From Hymenobacter sp. 15J16-1T3B (GTDB lineage: Bacteria > Bacteroidota > Bacteroidia > Cytophagales > Hymenobacteraceae), in NCBI RefSeq assembly GCF_020711235.1, contig NZ_JAJFAV010000019.1, positions 58,553-122,552 of the forward strand: a DNA stretch of 64,000 nt. Reading direction: 5' to 3'. Made by a program: the position numbers and the translations under genes. The notes beneath the pieces are model-generated. The model saw nothing but the letters and a program-made list of their open reading frames with translations. It was not told the origin of the DNA and ran no database searches. Of this stretch, positions 36,215 to 43,146 are shown piece after piece; positions within the stretch are counted from its first letter, which is position 1; every line of letters starts with the position of its first letter.

Positions 36215-37291
36215 ATGCTCCTCATTCCCGATCTGCGCCAGCAGCACCTGATTCTCTTCGAAGCCGTCAGCGGCAGCCGGGCCTACGGCACCAACCTGGC
36301 CCACTCCGATACCGACCTGAAGGGCGTGTTTGTGCTGCCCGAGCGCCAGTTTCTGGGCCTCGATTACGTGCCGCAGGTGGCCAACGACACGAACGACGAG
36401 GTGTTCTACGAGCTGCGCCGCTTCACCGAGCTGGCCCTCAAGAACAACCCCAACGTGCTGGAGCTGCTGGCCTCGCCGGCCGACTGCGTGCGGCAGCGCC
36501 ACCCGCTGTTCGCGGCGTTTCGGCCCGAGCTGTTTCTCTCCCAGCTCTGCCGCCAAACCTTCGCCGACTACGCCGTGGCCCAGATCAAGAAAGCCAAGGG
36601 CCTCAACAAGAAAATCAACAACCCCGAGCCGCCGGCCCGCAAGTCGGTGCTCGACTTCTGCTACGTGACCCGCGGTGCCGGGGCCCAGCCGGCCGAAACC
36701 TGGCTGCAACGGCAAAGCCTCACGGCCGCGCAGTGCGGCCTGGCCAATGTGCCGCACTTGCCCGACCTCTACGCGCTGTTCGTGGACGGCTCGGCGGATG
36801 GCCGACTCGGCTACCGCGGCCTCATCCGCGACGCGGAGCTGAGCAACGACGTGCAACTCTCGGCCGTGCCGAAAGGGGAGGAGCCCGTGGCGTATTTGTC
36901 GTTCAACCGCAACGGCTACAGCACCTACTGCCGCGTGTACCGCGAGTACTGGGACTGGGTGCAAAAGCGCAACACCGAGCGCTACCAAAACACCGTGCAG
37001 CACGGCAAAAACTACGACGCCAAGAACATGCTGCACGTGTTTCGCTTGCTGCAGATGGCCGAGGAAATTGCCCGCGAAGGCCGCCTGCACGTGCGCCGCC
37101 CCAACCGCGACTTTCTGCTGCAGATCCGCCGCGGCGAGTTCGAGTACGCCGACCTGGTGCAGCAGGCCGAAGCGCTGGTGCAACGTGTCGATGCGGCCTT
37201 TGCCGCCTCCGCACTGCCCCCTGAACCCGACCGCGCCGCCGTGGAGCAGGTGCTCATCGAGACGCGGCAGCGCTTTTACGCCGGGGCCTAA
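36215..37291 (+). CDS. Nucleotidyltransferase, RlaP-like (second, larger)
   Basis: A 358-residue nucleotidyltransferase with N-terminal SGSRAYGTNLAHSDTDLKGVFV (Gly-Ser and Asp-x-Asp metal ligands), KKAKGLNKKINNPEP, and a C-terminal half with SFNRNGYSTYCRVYREYWDWVQKRN and YDAKNMLHVFRLLQMAEEI. The last segments match the longer RlaP-type branch. It differs strongly from the 254-residue paralogue at 34742, so this is an old divergence rather than a recent copy. Substrate is unknown; a nucleotide or nucleotidyl transfer onto RNA ends is a hypothesis from family context. TACCTTGC four bases before the ATG is one base off a promoter box at the critical TTTG. Confidence 0.85.
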   Translation: MLLIPDLRQQHLILFEAVSGSRAYGTNLAHSDTDLKGVFVLPERQFLGLDYVPQVANDTNDEVFYELRRFTELALKNNPNVLELLASPADCVRQRHPLFAAFRPELFLSQLCRQTFADYAVAQIKKAKGLNKKINNPEPPARKSVLDFCYVTRGAGAQPAETWLQRQSLTAAQCGLANVPHLPDLYALFVDGSADGRLGYRGLIRDAELSNDVQLSAVPKGEEPVAYLSFNRNGYSTYCRVYREYWDWVQKRNTERYQNTVQHGKNYDAKNMLHVFRLLQMAEEIAREGRLHVRRPNRDFLLQIRRGEFEYADLVQQAEALVQRVDAAFAASALPPEPDRAAVEQVLIETRQRFYAGA

Positions 37292-37296
37292 AAAAA

Positions 37297-37327
37297 GCGG
37301 GGCCGCGGCCAGGAGGCGCGGCCCCGC
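37297..37327 (+). terminator. Hairpin after the second nucleotidyltransferase
   Basis: Arms GCGGGGCCGCG and CGCGGCCCCGC with a 9-base loop, 5 bp after the stop and its A run. The run of A on its left supplies T for the minus strand, so it may also stop transcription from the small secreted gene. Confidence 0.65.
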
Positions 37328-37378
37328 AAGGGAGCTGGTCGGTCGACGAACCGCCGCGGCGGGCGTTGTCGGGCGGGA

Positions 37379-37627
37379 CTAGAAGCGCGTGGTGCTGTGC
37401 TTGGGGCGCAGCTGGAACGTTCTGTTGCTGCTCTTGCCGGTTTTGCGCAGGCTGAAGCGCTTGGCTTTCTTGCGGCCCTTGTAGGTTTTGTAGTTGGGGC
37501 GGTGCGTGTAGATGCGGCCCTTCATTTTGGCCTTGGCGTAGGAGCTGATGCGGGCCGCTTCGGCCGGCGTGGTGGAGGCCACGCTGCTCACCAGCAGCGC
37601 AAAGCAGAGAAGCAGGATTCGGATCAT
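37379..37627 (-). CDS. Small secreted basic protein with THRPNY motif, 82 aa
   Basis: A signal peptide (MIRILLLCFALLVSSVASTTPAEA) is followed by a mature part of about 58 residues that is very rich in Lys, Arg and Tyr. It contains AKMKGRIYTHRPNYKTYKG and then a basic tail (KKAKRFSLRKTGKSSNRTFQL). The same core occurs in the 61-residue protein at 42884, so the two form a small family. Function unknown; a secreted, strongly basic peptide could bind polysaccharide, envelope or nucleic acid, or act as an antimicrobial. The ATG at 37627 starts the signal peptide. No cleavage or modification enzyme is obvious next to it. Confidence 0.78.
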   Translation of the reverse strand: MIRILLLCFALLVSSVASTTPAEAARISSYAKAKMKGRIYTHRPNYKTYKGRKKAKRFSLRKTGKSSNRTFQLRPKHSTTRF

Positions 37628-37930
37628 CGGAGAGAGAAGGTTGAAGTGGCGGTTCGTAACTGTTAAACTCTCCAGGTCACTTGAAAATTGTGTGCCAAAA
37701 TCTAAAGTGCTGCGGCTCGTCTGCGCGTAGCGCCGGCAGGTGGCGATGTTGCTGGCGTAATAATGTATTGTTGTTGAGTTGGTTGTAGAAATAAAAAAAG
37801 TTCCTGTTGCCGCTAAAAAAACGACGCCGACGGAGTTTTGTGCAGTCGTGAATTGAGCAAAACAAGGAAGGCTTGCCGCGGCCGAGAAAATTTCAACGCC
37901 GGATTTGTGGAAACTACTGCCAGCCGACAT

Positions 37931-38039
37931 CTACCCGCTGAGCCCTCGTTGCGGGCACCCAGCGCAAGCGGGTAGTGGTTTGATCGTAGGAGGGGCCGAC
38001 TACCCGCCTAAAGCCCGCAGGCTTCCTGCGGGCTTTTTT
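37931..38039 (+). ncRNA. Candidate attenuator leader or small RNA ending in a terminator
   Basis: CTACCCGC occurs at 37931 and again at 38000, and its complement GCGGGTAG at 37968-37975 lies between, so two alternative helices are possible. A second pair, GCGGGC (37951-37956) and GCCCGC (38013-38018), could compete with the terminator hairpin at 38011-38034. The plus-strand terminator has no gene before it. This fits a cis-regulatory leader of the ADP-ribosylglycohydrolase gene or a separate small RNA. No known riboswitch class is recognised. Confidence 0.35.
38011..38039 (+). terminator. Intrinsic terminator upstream of the ADP-ribosylglycohydrolase gene
   Basis: Stem AAGCCCGCAGG / CCTGCGGGCTT followed by T6. 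It precedes the ATG at 38134 by 95 bp and has no upstream plus-strand gene closer than 37291, which already has its own hairpin. Confidence 0.75.
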
Positions 38040-38133
38040 GCGCGCTGCGGCCGGCGGCCACAGAAGATTGGGCCTGCCCCTGTCCGCGGCGGCTGGTTCG
38101 GCGCCGTTACCTTCGGGTTGTATATCCTTCGCT

Positions 38134-39114
38134 ATGTCCCAAACTTCATCCTCCCTCGAAGCCCACATCCGCGCCGCCCTGCTCGGCCTGGCCGTCGGCG
38201 ACGCGCTGGGCGTGCCCGTTGAATTCGAAAGCCGCGCCCGCCGCAAAGCCGACCCCGTGGTGAGCATGCGCGCCTACGGCACCCACAACCAGCCCGCCGG
38301 CACCTGGTCCGACGACGCCTCGCTAACCTTCTGTTTGGCCGAAAGCCTAACCAAAGGCTACGACCTGGGTGACTTGAGTCGCCGTTTCATCAACTGGTAC
38401 GAGCATGCTTACTGGACGCCTCACGGGCGCGTCTTCGACATAGGCGTGGCTACAGCCGAGGCCATTCGCCGCTTGGAGCGTGGCACGCCGCCGCTACACG
38501 CGGGCGGTTCTGACGAGTACAGCAACGGCAACGGCTCCCTGATGCGCATCCTGCCGCTGGTGTTCTACACGCGCAACTTGCCGGTGGCTGAGCGGCTGCA
38601 ACAGACTCGTGAAGTGTCGAGCCCCACGCACGCTCACCCGCGCTCCGTGCTGGCCTGCTTCATCTACCTCGAAGTGGCCCGGCAGCTGCTGCTGGGAGCT
38701 GATAGGCAGGTCGCTTTTGATGAAGCGCGGCACATTGTGGTGGCCGCCATTGCCAATGAGCCGGCGCTGCTGGCCGAGCAGCACCGCTTTCACCGCATTC
38801 TGCAGCAGCCCCACGGCGAATACGAAATTCTGCCCCTAGCGCAGTATCGCGAAGACGAAATCAGTGGCTCCGGCTACGTGCTCCACACCCTGGAAGCCGC
38901 TCTTTGGGGCCTGCTGCGCTACGACACCTACGCCGAAACCGTGCTGGCCGCCGTCAACCTCGGCGACGACACCGACACGACTGGCGCCGTCGCCGGCGGC
39001 CTAGCCGGCCTGTACTACGGCGAGCAGGCCATTCCGCCCGAGTGGCTGCAGGTGCTGGCCCGCCGCGCCGACATCGAGGACTTGGCTGCCCGCTTGGCCG
39101 CGGCGGTGAAGTAA
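38134..39114 (+). CDS. ADP-ribosylglycohydrolase family protein
   Basis: A 326-residue ARH/DraG-type hydrolase, which removes ADP-ribose from proteins or other targets (some members act on nucleic acids). The N-terminal GLAVGDALGVPVEF, TWSDDASLTFCLAESL (metal-binding Asp pair) and the C-terminal VNLGDDTDTTGAVAGGLAGLYYG (second metal set) are the hallmark motifs. The middle GNGSLMRILPL also matches. The ATG at 38134 gives the usual length. Neighbours are RlaP-like nucleotidyltransferases and accA. A possible attenuator precedes it. Confidence 0.94.
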   Translation: MSQTSSSLEAHIRAALLGLAVGDALGVPVEFESRARRKADPVVSMRAYGTHNQPAGTWSDDASLTFCLAESLTKGYDLGDLSRRFINWYEHAYWTPHGRVFDIGVATAEAIRRLERGTPPLHAGGSDEYSNGNGSLMRILPLVFYTRNLPVAERLQQTREVSSPTHAHPRSVLACFIYLEVARQLLLGADRQVAFDEARHIVVAAIANEPALLAEQHRFHRILQQPHGEYEILPLAQYREDEISGSGYVLHTLEAALWGLLRYDTYAETVLAAVNLGDDTDTTGAVAGGLAGLYYGEQAIPPEWLQVLARRADIEDLAARLAAAVK

Positions 39115-39155
39115 GTGGTCCGGTGCGAGTTATCGGTCGTCGGGCCGACGCTAAC

Positions 39156-39188
39156 AAAAAAGCCCGCGACACCAGTCGCGGGCTTTTT
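39156..39188. terminator. Bidirectional terminator between ADP-ribosylglycohydrolase and accA
   Basis: Perfect stem AAGCCCGCGAC / GTCGCGGGCTT with a 4-base loop, A6 on the left and T5 on the right, between convergent stop codons. Confidence 0.85.
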
Positions 39189-39236
39189 GATTTGTCAGAA
39201 CAGGCAGTCAAGAGCGAAGTGCGCCCTGACAACTGC

Positions 39237-40187
39237 TTACGCTTCCACGACCACGCCCATCTTGCTGAACTTGTCGATGCGCTGCGACACCCGCTCGTCG
39301 TGGGGCAGGGCGTCTAGCTCGTCCAGGGTTTTGAGGATGGTCTTTTTCAGCGTCTGAATCATTTTGTCCGGGTCGGTGTGGGCGCCGCCCAGGGGCTCCT
39401 TCACGATGCCGTCAACCAGGCCGGCCTTGAGCATGTCGGTAGCGGTGAGCTTCAGCGCTTCGGCGGCCTGCTCCTTGTAGTTCCAGGAGCGCCACAGGAT
39501 GCTGGAGCACGACTCGGGCGAAATCACCGAGTACCAGGTGTTTTCCAGCATCAGCACCCGGTCGCCGATGGCAATGCCCAGGGCTCCGCCCGAGGCGCCC
39601 TCGCCGATGATGATGCAGATAACGGGCACCTTCAGCATGAACATTTCCTTGAGGTTGCGGGCAATGGCCTCGCCTTGTCCGCGCTCCTCGGCCTCCAGGC
39701 CCGGGAAGGCGCCCGGCGTATCGATGAGCGTGACGATGGGCTTGCCGAACTTCTCGGCCAGCTTCATTAGGCGCAGGGCCTTGCGGTAGCCCTCGGGGTT
39801 GGGCATGCCGAAGTTGCGCAGCTGCCGCTGCTTGGTGTTGCGGCCCTTCTGCTGCCCGATAAACATGACGGTGCGCCCGTCGAGTTCGGCAAAACCGCCC
39901 ACCATGGCCTTGTCGTCGGCCACGGTCCGGTCGCCGTGCAGCTCCACAAACTTCTGGGTCATGCCCTCGATGTAGTCGAGCGTGTAGGGGCGGTCGGGAT
40001 GGCGCGAAAGCTGCACGCGCTGCCAGCGGGTGAGGTTGGCGTACGTTTCTTTCTTGAGCGCCTTGATTTTGGTTTCAAGGGCCTCAACGGCCTCCGAGAC
40101 GTCAACCTGGCTTTCCTGCGCCAGTTTTTGCATCTCGCGGAGCTTGCCTTCGAGGGCGGCAATCGGTTGTTCGAAATCGAGCAGCAT
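39237..40187 (-). CDS. accA: Acetyl-CoA carboxylase carboxyltransferase subunit alpha
   Basis: A 316-residue AccA. It starts [19 protein letters not shown], with [16 protein letters not shown] next, then [57 protein letters not shown] and [16 protein letters not shown], the acyl-CoA/biotin site segments of AccA. It transfers the carboxyl group from biotin to acetyl-CoA, giving malonyl-CoA for fatty acid synthesis. It is encoded alone, with a TACCTTTG box on the minus strand (40255-40262) upstream. The partner accD is not in the window. Confidence 0.96.
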   Translation of the reverse strand: MLLDFEQPIAALEGKLREMQKLAQESQVDVSEAVEALETKIKALKKETYANLTRWQRVQLSRHPDRPYTLDYIEGMTQKFVELHGDRTVADDKAMVGGFAELDGRTVMFIGQQKGRNTKQRQLRNFGMPNPEGYRKALRLMKLAEKFGKPIVTLIDTPGAFPGLEAEERGQGEAIARNLKEMFMLKVPVICIIIGEGASGGALGIAIGDRVLMLENTWYSVISPESCSSILWRSWNYKEQAAEALKLTATDMLKAGLVDGIVKEPLGGAHTDPDKMIQTLKKTILKTLDELDALPHDERVSQRIDKFSKMGVVVEA

Positions 40188-40254
40188 GGCCAAGCGGGCG
40201 GCGGCCGAAGGACGCCGCGCAGTTGTCGTGGTTACGGTGGAAAATGGGGGAGGG

Positions 40255-40262
40255 CAAAGGTA
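40255..40262 (-). promoter_or_regulatory. Promoter -7 box TACCTTTG for accA
   Basis: An exact TAnnTTTG box on the minus strand, 67 bp before the accA ATG. No TTG at the usual distance is visible. Confidence 0.55.
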
Positions 40263-40404
40263 AGCGACGCGCGCCAAGCATGGCACGGCTATTTTGGGCG
40301 GCGGCGGCGAAAAGTTTAGCCGGGGCGTCCGAAATTTTTCTGGTTGGCTATCAGCCACAACAGCTCGTCGGGTAACGATTTGGTAAAAAACTTTTGCCCC
40401 GGGC

Positions 40405-40436
40405 TTGGAAAGCGGCAAAACAGGCCCCTACCTTTG
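40405..40436 (+). promoter_or_regulatory. Promoter of first tRNA-Asp (TTG ... TACCTTTG)
   Basis: TTG at 40405-40407, a 21-bp spacer and TACCTTTG at 40429-40436, which is 39 bp upstream of the tRNA. This is a full Bacteroidota promoter match. Confidence 0.75.
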
Positions 40437-40475
40437 CAGCGCAATCGGGGAAACGCCCCGGCCACATTGCACCTT

Positions 40476-40549
40476 GGTTCGGTAGTTCAGTCGGTTAGAA
40501 TGCCGCCCTGTCACGGCGGAGGTCGCGGGTTCGAGTCCCGTCCGGACCG
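40476..40549 (+). tRNA. tRNA-Asp (anticodon GTC), copy 1
   Basis: A 74-base cloverleaf without encoded CCA. Acceptor arms GGTTCGG and CCGGACC pair with one wobble, the D arm has GTTC..., the anticodon stem CCGCC/GGCGG encloses CTGTCAC with anticodon GTC at 40510-40512, and the T arm is GCGGGTTCGAGTCCCGT. G40549 is the discriminator. It reads aspartate GAC/GAT codons. Confidence 0.97.
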
Positions 40550-40553
40550 CAAA

Positions 40554-40591
40554 GGCCCTGCAGCATCGCGCTGCAGGGCCTTTTGCTTTTT
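40554..40591 (+). terminator. Terminator after first tRNA-Asp
   Basis: Stem GGCCCTGCAGC / GCTGCAGGGCC followed by TTTTGCTTTTT, 4 bp after the tRNA. Confidence 0.9.
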
Positions 40592-40801
40592 CCGCCCATT
40601 CGCGCCTTGCCGAGCCGAACCCCGCGGCGCCAACATCTCTGCTAACCAAGGTGCGCTTGCCGGGTTACTGCGCCGGCGGGGGCTGGCCCGCTTCAAGCCA
40701 AGCACGCCCGACCGTACCGGGCAGTTGCGCAGGCCCGGCGCAACCACCCGCCCGGCAGTTCTGGGCCCGCCGCCTATCTTTCGGTTCCTTTTCCTTATTC
40801 G

Positions 40802-41842
40802 ATGCGAACGACGATGACCCGTTGGAATACACCGGCGAGCTGCGCCCTGGCCGGGCTGGGCTTGGCCGCGCTGCTGGCTTTTCAAACCAAGCCGAACCAA
40901 ACCAACCCCACCCCCGCTAAGCCCAAAGCCGCCGCGGCCAAGCCCGTGCAGGCCCAGCCGCCCCAATACAACCGCCTGAAATCAGGCATTGAGTACCGCA
41001 TCTACAAGCGCGTGAACGGGCGCTACACGCGCCAGCCGGCCGTGGTGCCCGCTACGGCCGCCGCGGCCTACGCCAAGCGCATCGGCCAGGTAATGGCACT
41101 GCACGTGGAATACCGCACCGCCAAGGACTCGGTGCTGTTTCAGTCGCGCAAGCAAACCGGGGGCTACCCGGTACGCGTGCCGCTGGAGGCCGTGGTGCGT
41201 AAGGGCGGGCTGGAGGAGGCCATTTCCCTGCTGCAGGCCGGCGACTCGGCCGTGTTCCGCTTCAACGCCGATTCGCTTTCCCTCAAAAGCTCCGGCCAGC
41301 CGGCGCCGCCCCAGATCAAGAAGCACGGCAATACCATGCGCTTGTTGGTGAAGGTAGCCGCCATCCAGAGCCAAGCCGACGCCATGGCCGCGCAGCAGCA
41401 GATGATGAATGCCGCGCAGGCCCAGGCCAAGCAATTGGAAGAAAAGCAGAAGCCCGTCGACGACAAGCTTATCCAGGAATACCTGCAGCAAAACAACCTG
41501 CAAGCCCAGAAAACCGCCTCGGGGCTCTACTACATCGTGACGGAGCCCGGCAGCGGGGCCAAACCTACCAAAGGCCAGACCGTCTCGGTGCACTACCGCG
41601 GTACCTTGCTCAGCGGCAAGGAATTCGACTCCTCGTTTAAGCGGGGCCAGCCGATTGACTTTCCCATCGGCGTGGGCCAGGTAATACCGGGCTGGGACGA
41701 AGGCATTCCGCTGCTCAGCAAAGGCGCCAAGGCCGTGCTGCTGATTCCCTCCGGCTTGGCCTACGGCGCCCGCGGCGCCGGCGCCGACATTCCCCCGCAC
41801 GCCGTGCTGCGCTTCGACGTGGAGCTGGTGGATATCAAATAA
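40802..41842 (+). CDS. FKBP-type peptidyl-prolyl isomerase, exported
   Basis: A 346-residue protein. The N-terminus has a hydrophobic segment (LAGLGLAALLAFQ) that may be a signal peptide or anchor, then a Pro/Ala/Lys linker. Residues about 58-195 look like a degenerate first FKBP-like domain. A helical linker (QQQMMNAAQAQAKQLEEKQK) leads to a canonical FKBP domain (about 230-346) with VHYRGTLLSGKEFDSSFKRGQP, VIPGWDEGIPLL, YGARGAGADIPPHAVLRFDVEL. It assists folding of exported proteins. It is flanked by two identical tRNA-Asp genes in a direct repeat, so homologous recombination could delete or amplify it. A hairpin terminator follows. Confidence 0.92.
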   Translation: MRTTMTRWNTPASCALAGLGLAALLAFQTKPNQTNPTPAKPKAAAAKPVQAQPPQYNRLKSGIEYRIYKRVNGRYTRQPAVVPATAAAAYAKRIGQVMALHVEYRTAKDSVLFQSRKQTGGYPVRVPLEAVVRKGGLEEAISLLQAGDSAVFRFNADSLSLKSSGQPAPPQIKKHGNTMRLLVKVAAIQSQADAMAAQQQMMNAAQAQAKQLEEKQKPVDDKLIQEYLQQNNLQAQKTASGLYYIVTEPGSGAKPTKGQTVSVHYRGTLLSGKEFDSSFKRGQPIDFPIGVGQVIPGWDEGIPLLSKGAKAVLLIPSGLAYGARGAGADIPPHAVLRFDVELVDIK

Positions 41843-41855
41843 GCCGCTGAGCCGT

Positions 41856-41890
41856 GGCCGAGTAATTTTTTCAAAAAAAATTACTCGGCC
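41856..41890 (+). terminator. Terminator after the FKBP gene
   Basis: Arms GGCCGAGTAATTTTTT and AAAAAATTACTCGGCC close a small loop, 14 bp after the stop. Confidence 0.8.
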
Positions 41891-41959
41891 TATATCCTTC
41901 ATAACCAATTTTATGCGGTGGGAAGGGCGTTTTTTTAGCGTTTAACTCGCTTTTCAGGT

Positions 41960-41989
41960 TTTGAAATATGAAAACCCGCCTTACCTTTG
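41960..41989 (+). promoter_or_regulatory. Promoter of second tRNA-Asp (TTTG ... TACCTTTG)
   Basis: TTTG at 41960-41963, an 18-bp spacer and TACCTTTG at 41982-41989, 45 bp upstream of the tRNA. The box is the same as for copy 1 but the rest of the upstream sequence differs. Confidence 0.75.
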
Positions 41990-42034
41990 CAGCACCTTAA
42001 CGGAAAGCACACGGCTTCCAGAGCGGGTTACCTT

Positions 42035-42108
42035 GGTTCGGTAGTTCAGTCGGTTAGAATGCCGCCCTGTCACGGCGGAGGTCGCGGGTTCGAGTCCCGT
42101 CCGGACCG
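42035..42108 (+). tRNA. tRNA-Asp (anticodon GTC), copy 2
   Basis: Sequence identical to the copy at 40476-40549; anticodon GTC at 42069-42071. It has its own promoter. Confidence 0.97.
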
Positions 42109-42112
42109 CAAA

Positions 42113-42150
42113 GGCCCTGCAGCATCGCGCTGCAGGGCCTTTTGCTTTTT
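42113..42150 (+). terminator. Terminator after second tRNA-Asp
   Basis: Same stem and T run as after the first copy. A second hairpin (42146-42186, arms TTTTTTCGTGCGCG and CGCGCACGAAAAAA) and a third (42183-42213) follow at once. Confidence 0.9.
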
Positions 42151-42213
42151 TCGTGCGCGCCGGCAAACCAGCGCGCACGAAAAAAGCCTCTCCCGGCGGG
42201 GCGAGGCTTTTCC
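42146..42213. terminator. Two further stacked terminator hairpins
   Basis: The first (42146-42186) has near-perfect 14-base arms with A/T runs on both outer sides, so it can act in both directions. The second (42183-42213) has arms AAGCCTC and GAGGCTT around a GC-rich loop followed by T. They insulate the tRNA from the convergent gene at 42324. Confidence 0.65.
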
Positions 42214-42276
42214 TTTGTTCACCAATGTTGCCGGGCTAGGGCAGTGGGCGCGAAGGTACGCCGGCAACGTACGGGC

Positions 42277-42300
42277 GGCATCACATATATATGTGATGCC
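42277..42300. promoter_or_regulatory. 24-bp perfect palindrome with ATCACAT half-sites
   Basis: GGCATCACATAT is followed by its exact reverse complement. A related site lies at 42638-42655, on the other side of the small ORF. It is flanked by GCCGGCA/TGCCGGC, so it could also form a longer hairpin at the 3' end of that gene. Confidence 0.5.
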
Positions 42301-42323
42301 TGCCGGCAAGAGCCGCAGATGCC

Positions 42324-42575
42324 TTAGGCAAGGGAAACGGGCTGGGGTGCCGGGGCAGACCGGCGGCCGCCGTGTTTGCGGAAGAAGCGCTCCACTTGGG
42401 CTTCGAACCGGGCGCGGCAGGCAGGAGCACTTTCCGGCGCGGCCGCGGGCGGAATAGCTAGGTAGAGGCGGGCTCCATCCTGGGCTGGGCAGCGGTGCAC
42501 GTACATGGTGGTTTGCAAGGGCAGCTGGCTGACCCATTGCTCGAAGCCAAGGGCGGAGAGGTAGGCGTCGTCCAT
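42324..42575 (-). CDS. Hypothetical small protein, 83 aa
   Basis: A short ORF beginning MDDAYLSALGFEQWVSQLPLQ, with a central TMYVHRCPAQDGARLYLAIP strand-like segment and a Cys plus basic C-terminus (RFFRKHGGRRSA). No family is recognised. The start at 42575 is favoured over one 15 codons upstream. It is flanked by palindromes carrying ATCACA/TGTGAT half-sites, and stacked terminators lie beyond its 3' end. It may be real, but the length leaves doubt. Confidence 0.5.
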   Translation of the reverse strand: MDDAYLSALGFEQWVSQLPLQTTMYVHRCPAQDGARLYLAIPPAAAPESAPACRARFEAQVERFFRKHGGRRSAPAPQPVSLA

Positions 42576-42883
42576 GAGGGTAAAAAACAATCGTGAATCC
42601 AACTTCCTGGCAAAACGCAAAAAGCCTGATTGGAGATATCACATTATGATGTGATGAGTGGAGTGGCGTCGAGCTATTAGTGCCCCAACAAGCCGGAAAC
42701 GCGGACTTTCAGACAGGTATGGTTGATATTGTTAAGGCTTTTATAAGTTAAATTATATAATTAAGCAATTTAACTTAACCTTGTAATTGTGTAAATAATC
42801 ATATTATTTTCTTGTTATTTGGTTTATATGATTGGTTATGTTATAAATTAGTCTCAGTAACGGACCTTTAAGCCTTCTGAGTT
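42576..42883. other. AT-rich divergent intergenic region with operator-like site
   Basis: Between the small ORF and the secreted peptide gene. It contains an imperfect palindrome at 42638-42655 (ATCACA ... TGTGAT) and a very AT-rich tract at 42720-42860, which probably contains the promoter of the secreted peptide. No gene seen. Confidence 0.6.
42638..42655. promoter_or_regulatory. Second ATCACA/TGTGAT palindrome
   Basis: ATCACATTATGATGTGAT: the outer six bases on each side are reverse complements. It lies 63 bp upstream of the ATG of the 83-aa ORF and shares half-sites with 42277-42300, which suggests one DNA-binding protein. Confidence 0.45.
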
Positions 42884-43069
42884 ATGAACAAACTGGTACT
42901 TCTGCTCGCTCTGATTGTGCTTGGCTGCGCTGGCCAAGCGGAAGCCCGCCCGCGGCCGCGTTATGTAAAAGCCCTGATGAAAGGCAAGCCGCACACGCAC
43001 CGTCCCAACTATACGCCCTACCGCGGTTCCGGCAACCCCTTCCGGGGCATGCTGGCTTGGATGCACTAA
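42884..43069 (+). CDS. Small secreted basic peptide with THRPNY motif, 61 aa
   Basis: A signal peptide (MNKLVLLLALIVLGCAGQAEA), possibly a lipoprotein signal with the cysteine in LGC, precedes a mature part of about 39 residues: RPRPRYVKALMKGKPHTHRPNYTPYRG and an aromatic end. The core ALMKGKPHTHRPNYTPYRG is clearly related to the 82-residue protein at 37379, but the two differ at the ends and in gene orientation. Function unknown. It lies after an AT-rich intergenic region and is followed by a strong terminator, so it is a single-gene unit. Confidence 0.75.
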   Translation: MNKLVLLLALIVLGCAGQAEARPRPRYVKALMKGKPHTHRPNYTPYRGSGNPFRGMLAWMH

Positions 43070-43094
43070 TCGTCGCCCGCTGCCGGGCCTAGCG

Positions 43095-43132
43095 AAGCCG
43101 CCGGATCCGCCACAACGGGTCCGGCGGCTTTG
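43095..43132 (+). terminator. Terminator after the small secreted peptide
   Basis: Arms AAGCCGCCGGATCCG and CGGGTCCGGCGGCTT (one wobble) with a 6-base loop, then TTTG. Confidence 0.75.
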
Positions 43133-43146
43133 TGCATCTTGCGCCC

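Larger units (their letters stand above)
37628..38133. other. Intergenic region with a terminator but no upstream gene
   Basis: The left part is AT-rich and carries the promoter region of the small secreted gene. On the right, 37931-38039 holds repeated complementary segments and an intrinsic terminator on the plus strand, described separately. No protein-coding gene is convincing. Confidence 0.6.
40471..40591 (+). repeat. 121-bp direct repeat, copy 1 (tRNA-Asp plus terminator)
   Basis: Identical to 42030-42150. It starts five bases before the tRNA and ends in the T run of the terminator; the sequences diverge on both sides. Confidence 0.9.
42030..42150 (+). repeat. 121-bp direct repeat, copy 2 (tRNA-Asp plus terminator)
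   Basis: Identical to 40471-40591 and in the same orientation, 1.56 kb apart. Confidence 0.9.

Noticed and set aside
34742..37291. The nucleotidyltransferase genes as an MNT/HEPN toxin-antitoxin pair
   Set aside because: No HEPN-domain gene is adjacent; the intervening gene is a cupin on the opposite strand, and the proteins are larger than minimal MNT antitoxins.
40476..42108. The tRNA-Asp repeats as attachment sites of an integrated element
   Set aside because: Only an FKBP gene lies between them, there is no integrase, and the repeat covers the entire tRNA with its terminator rather than a 3' fragment.
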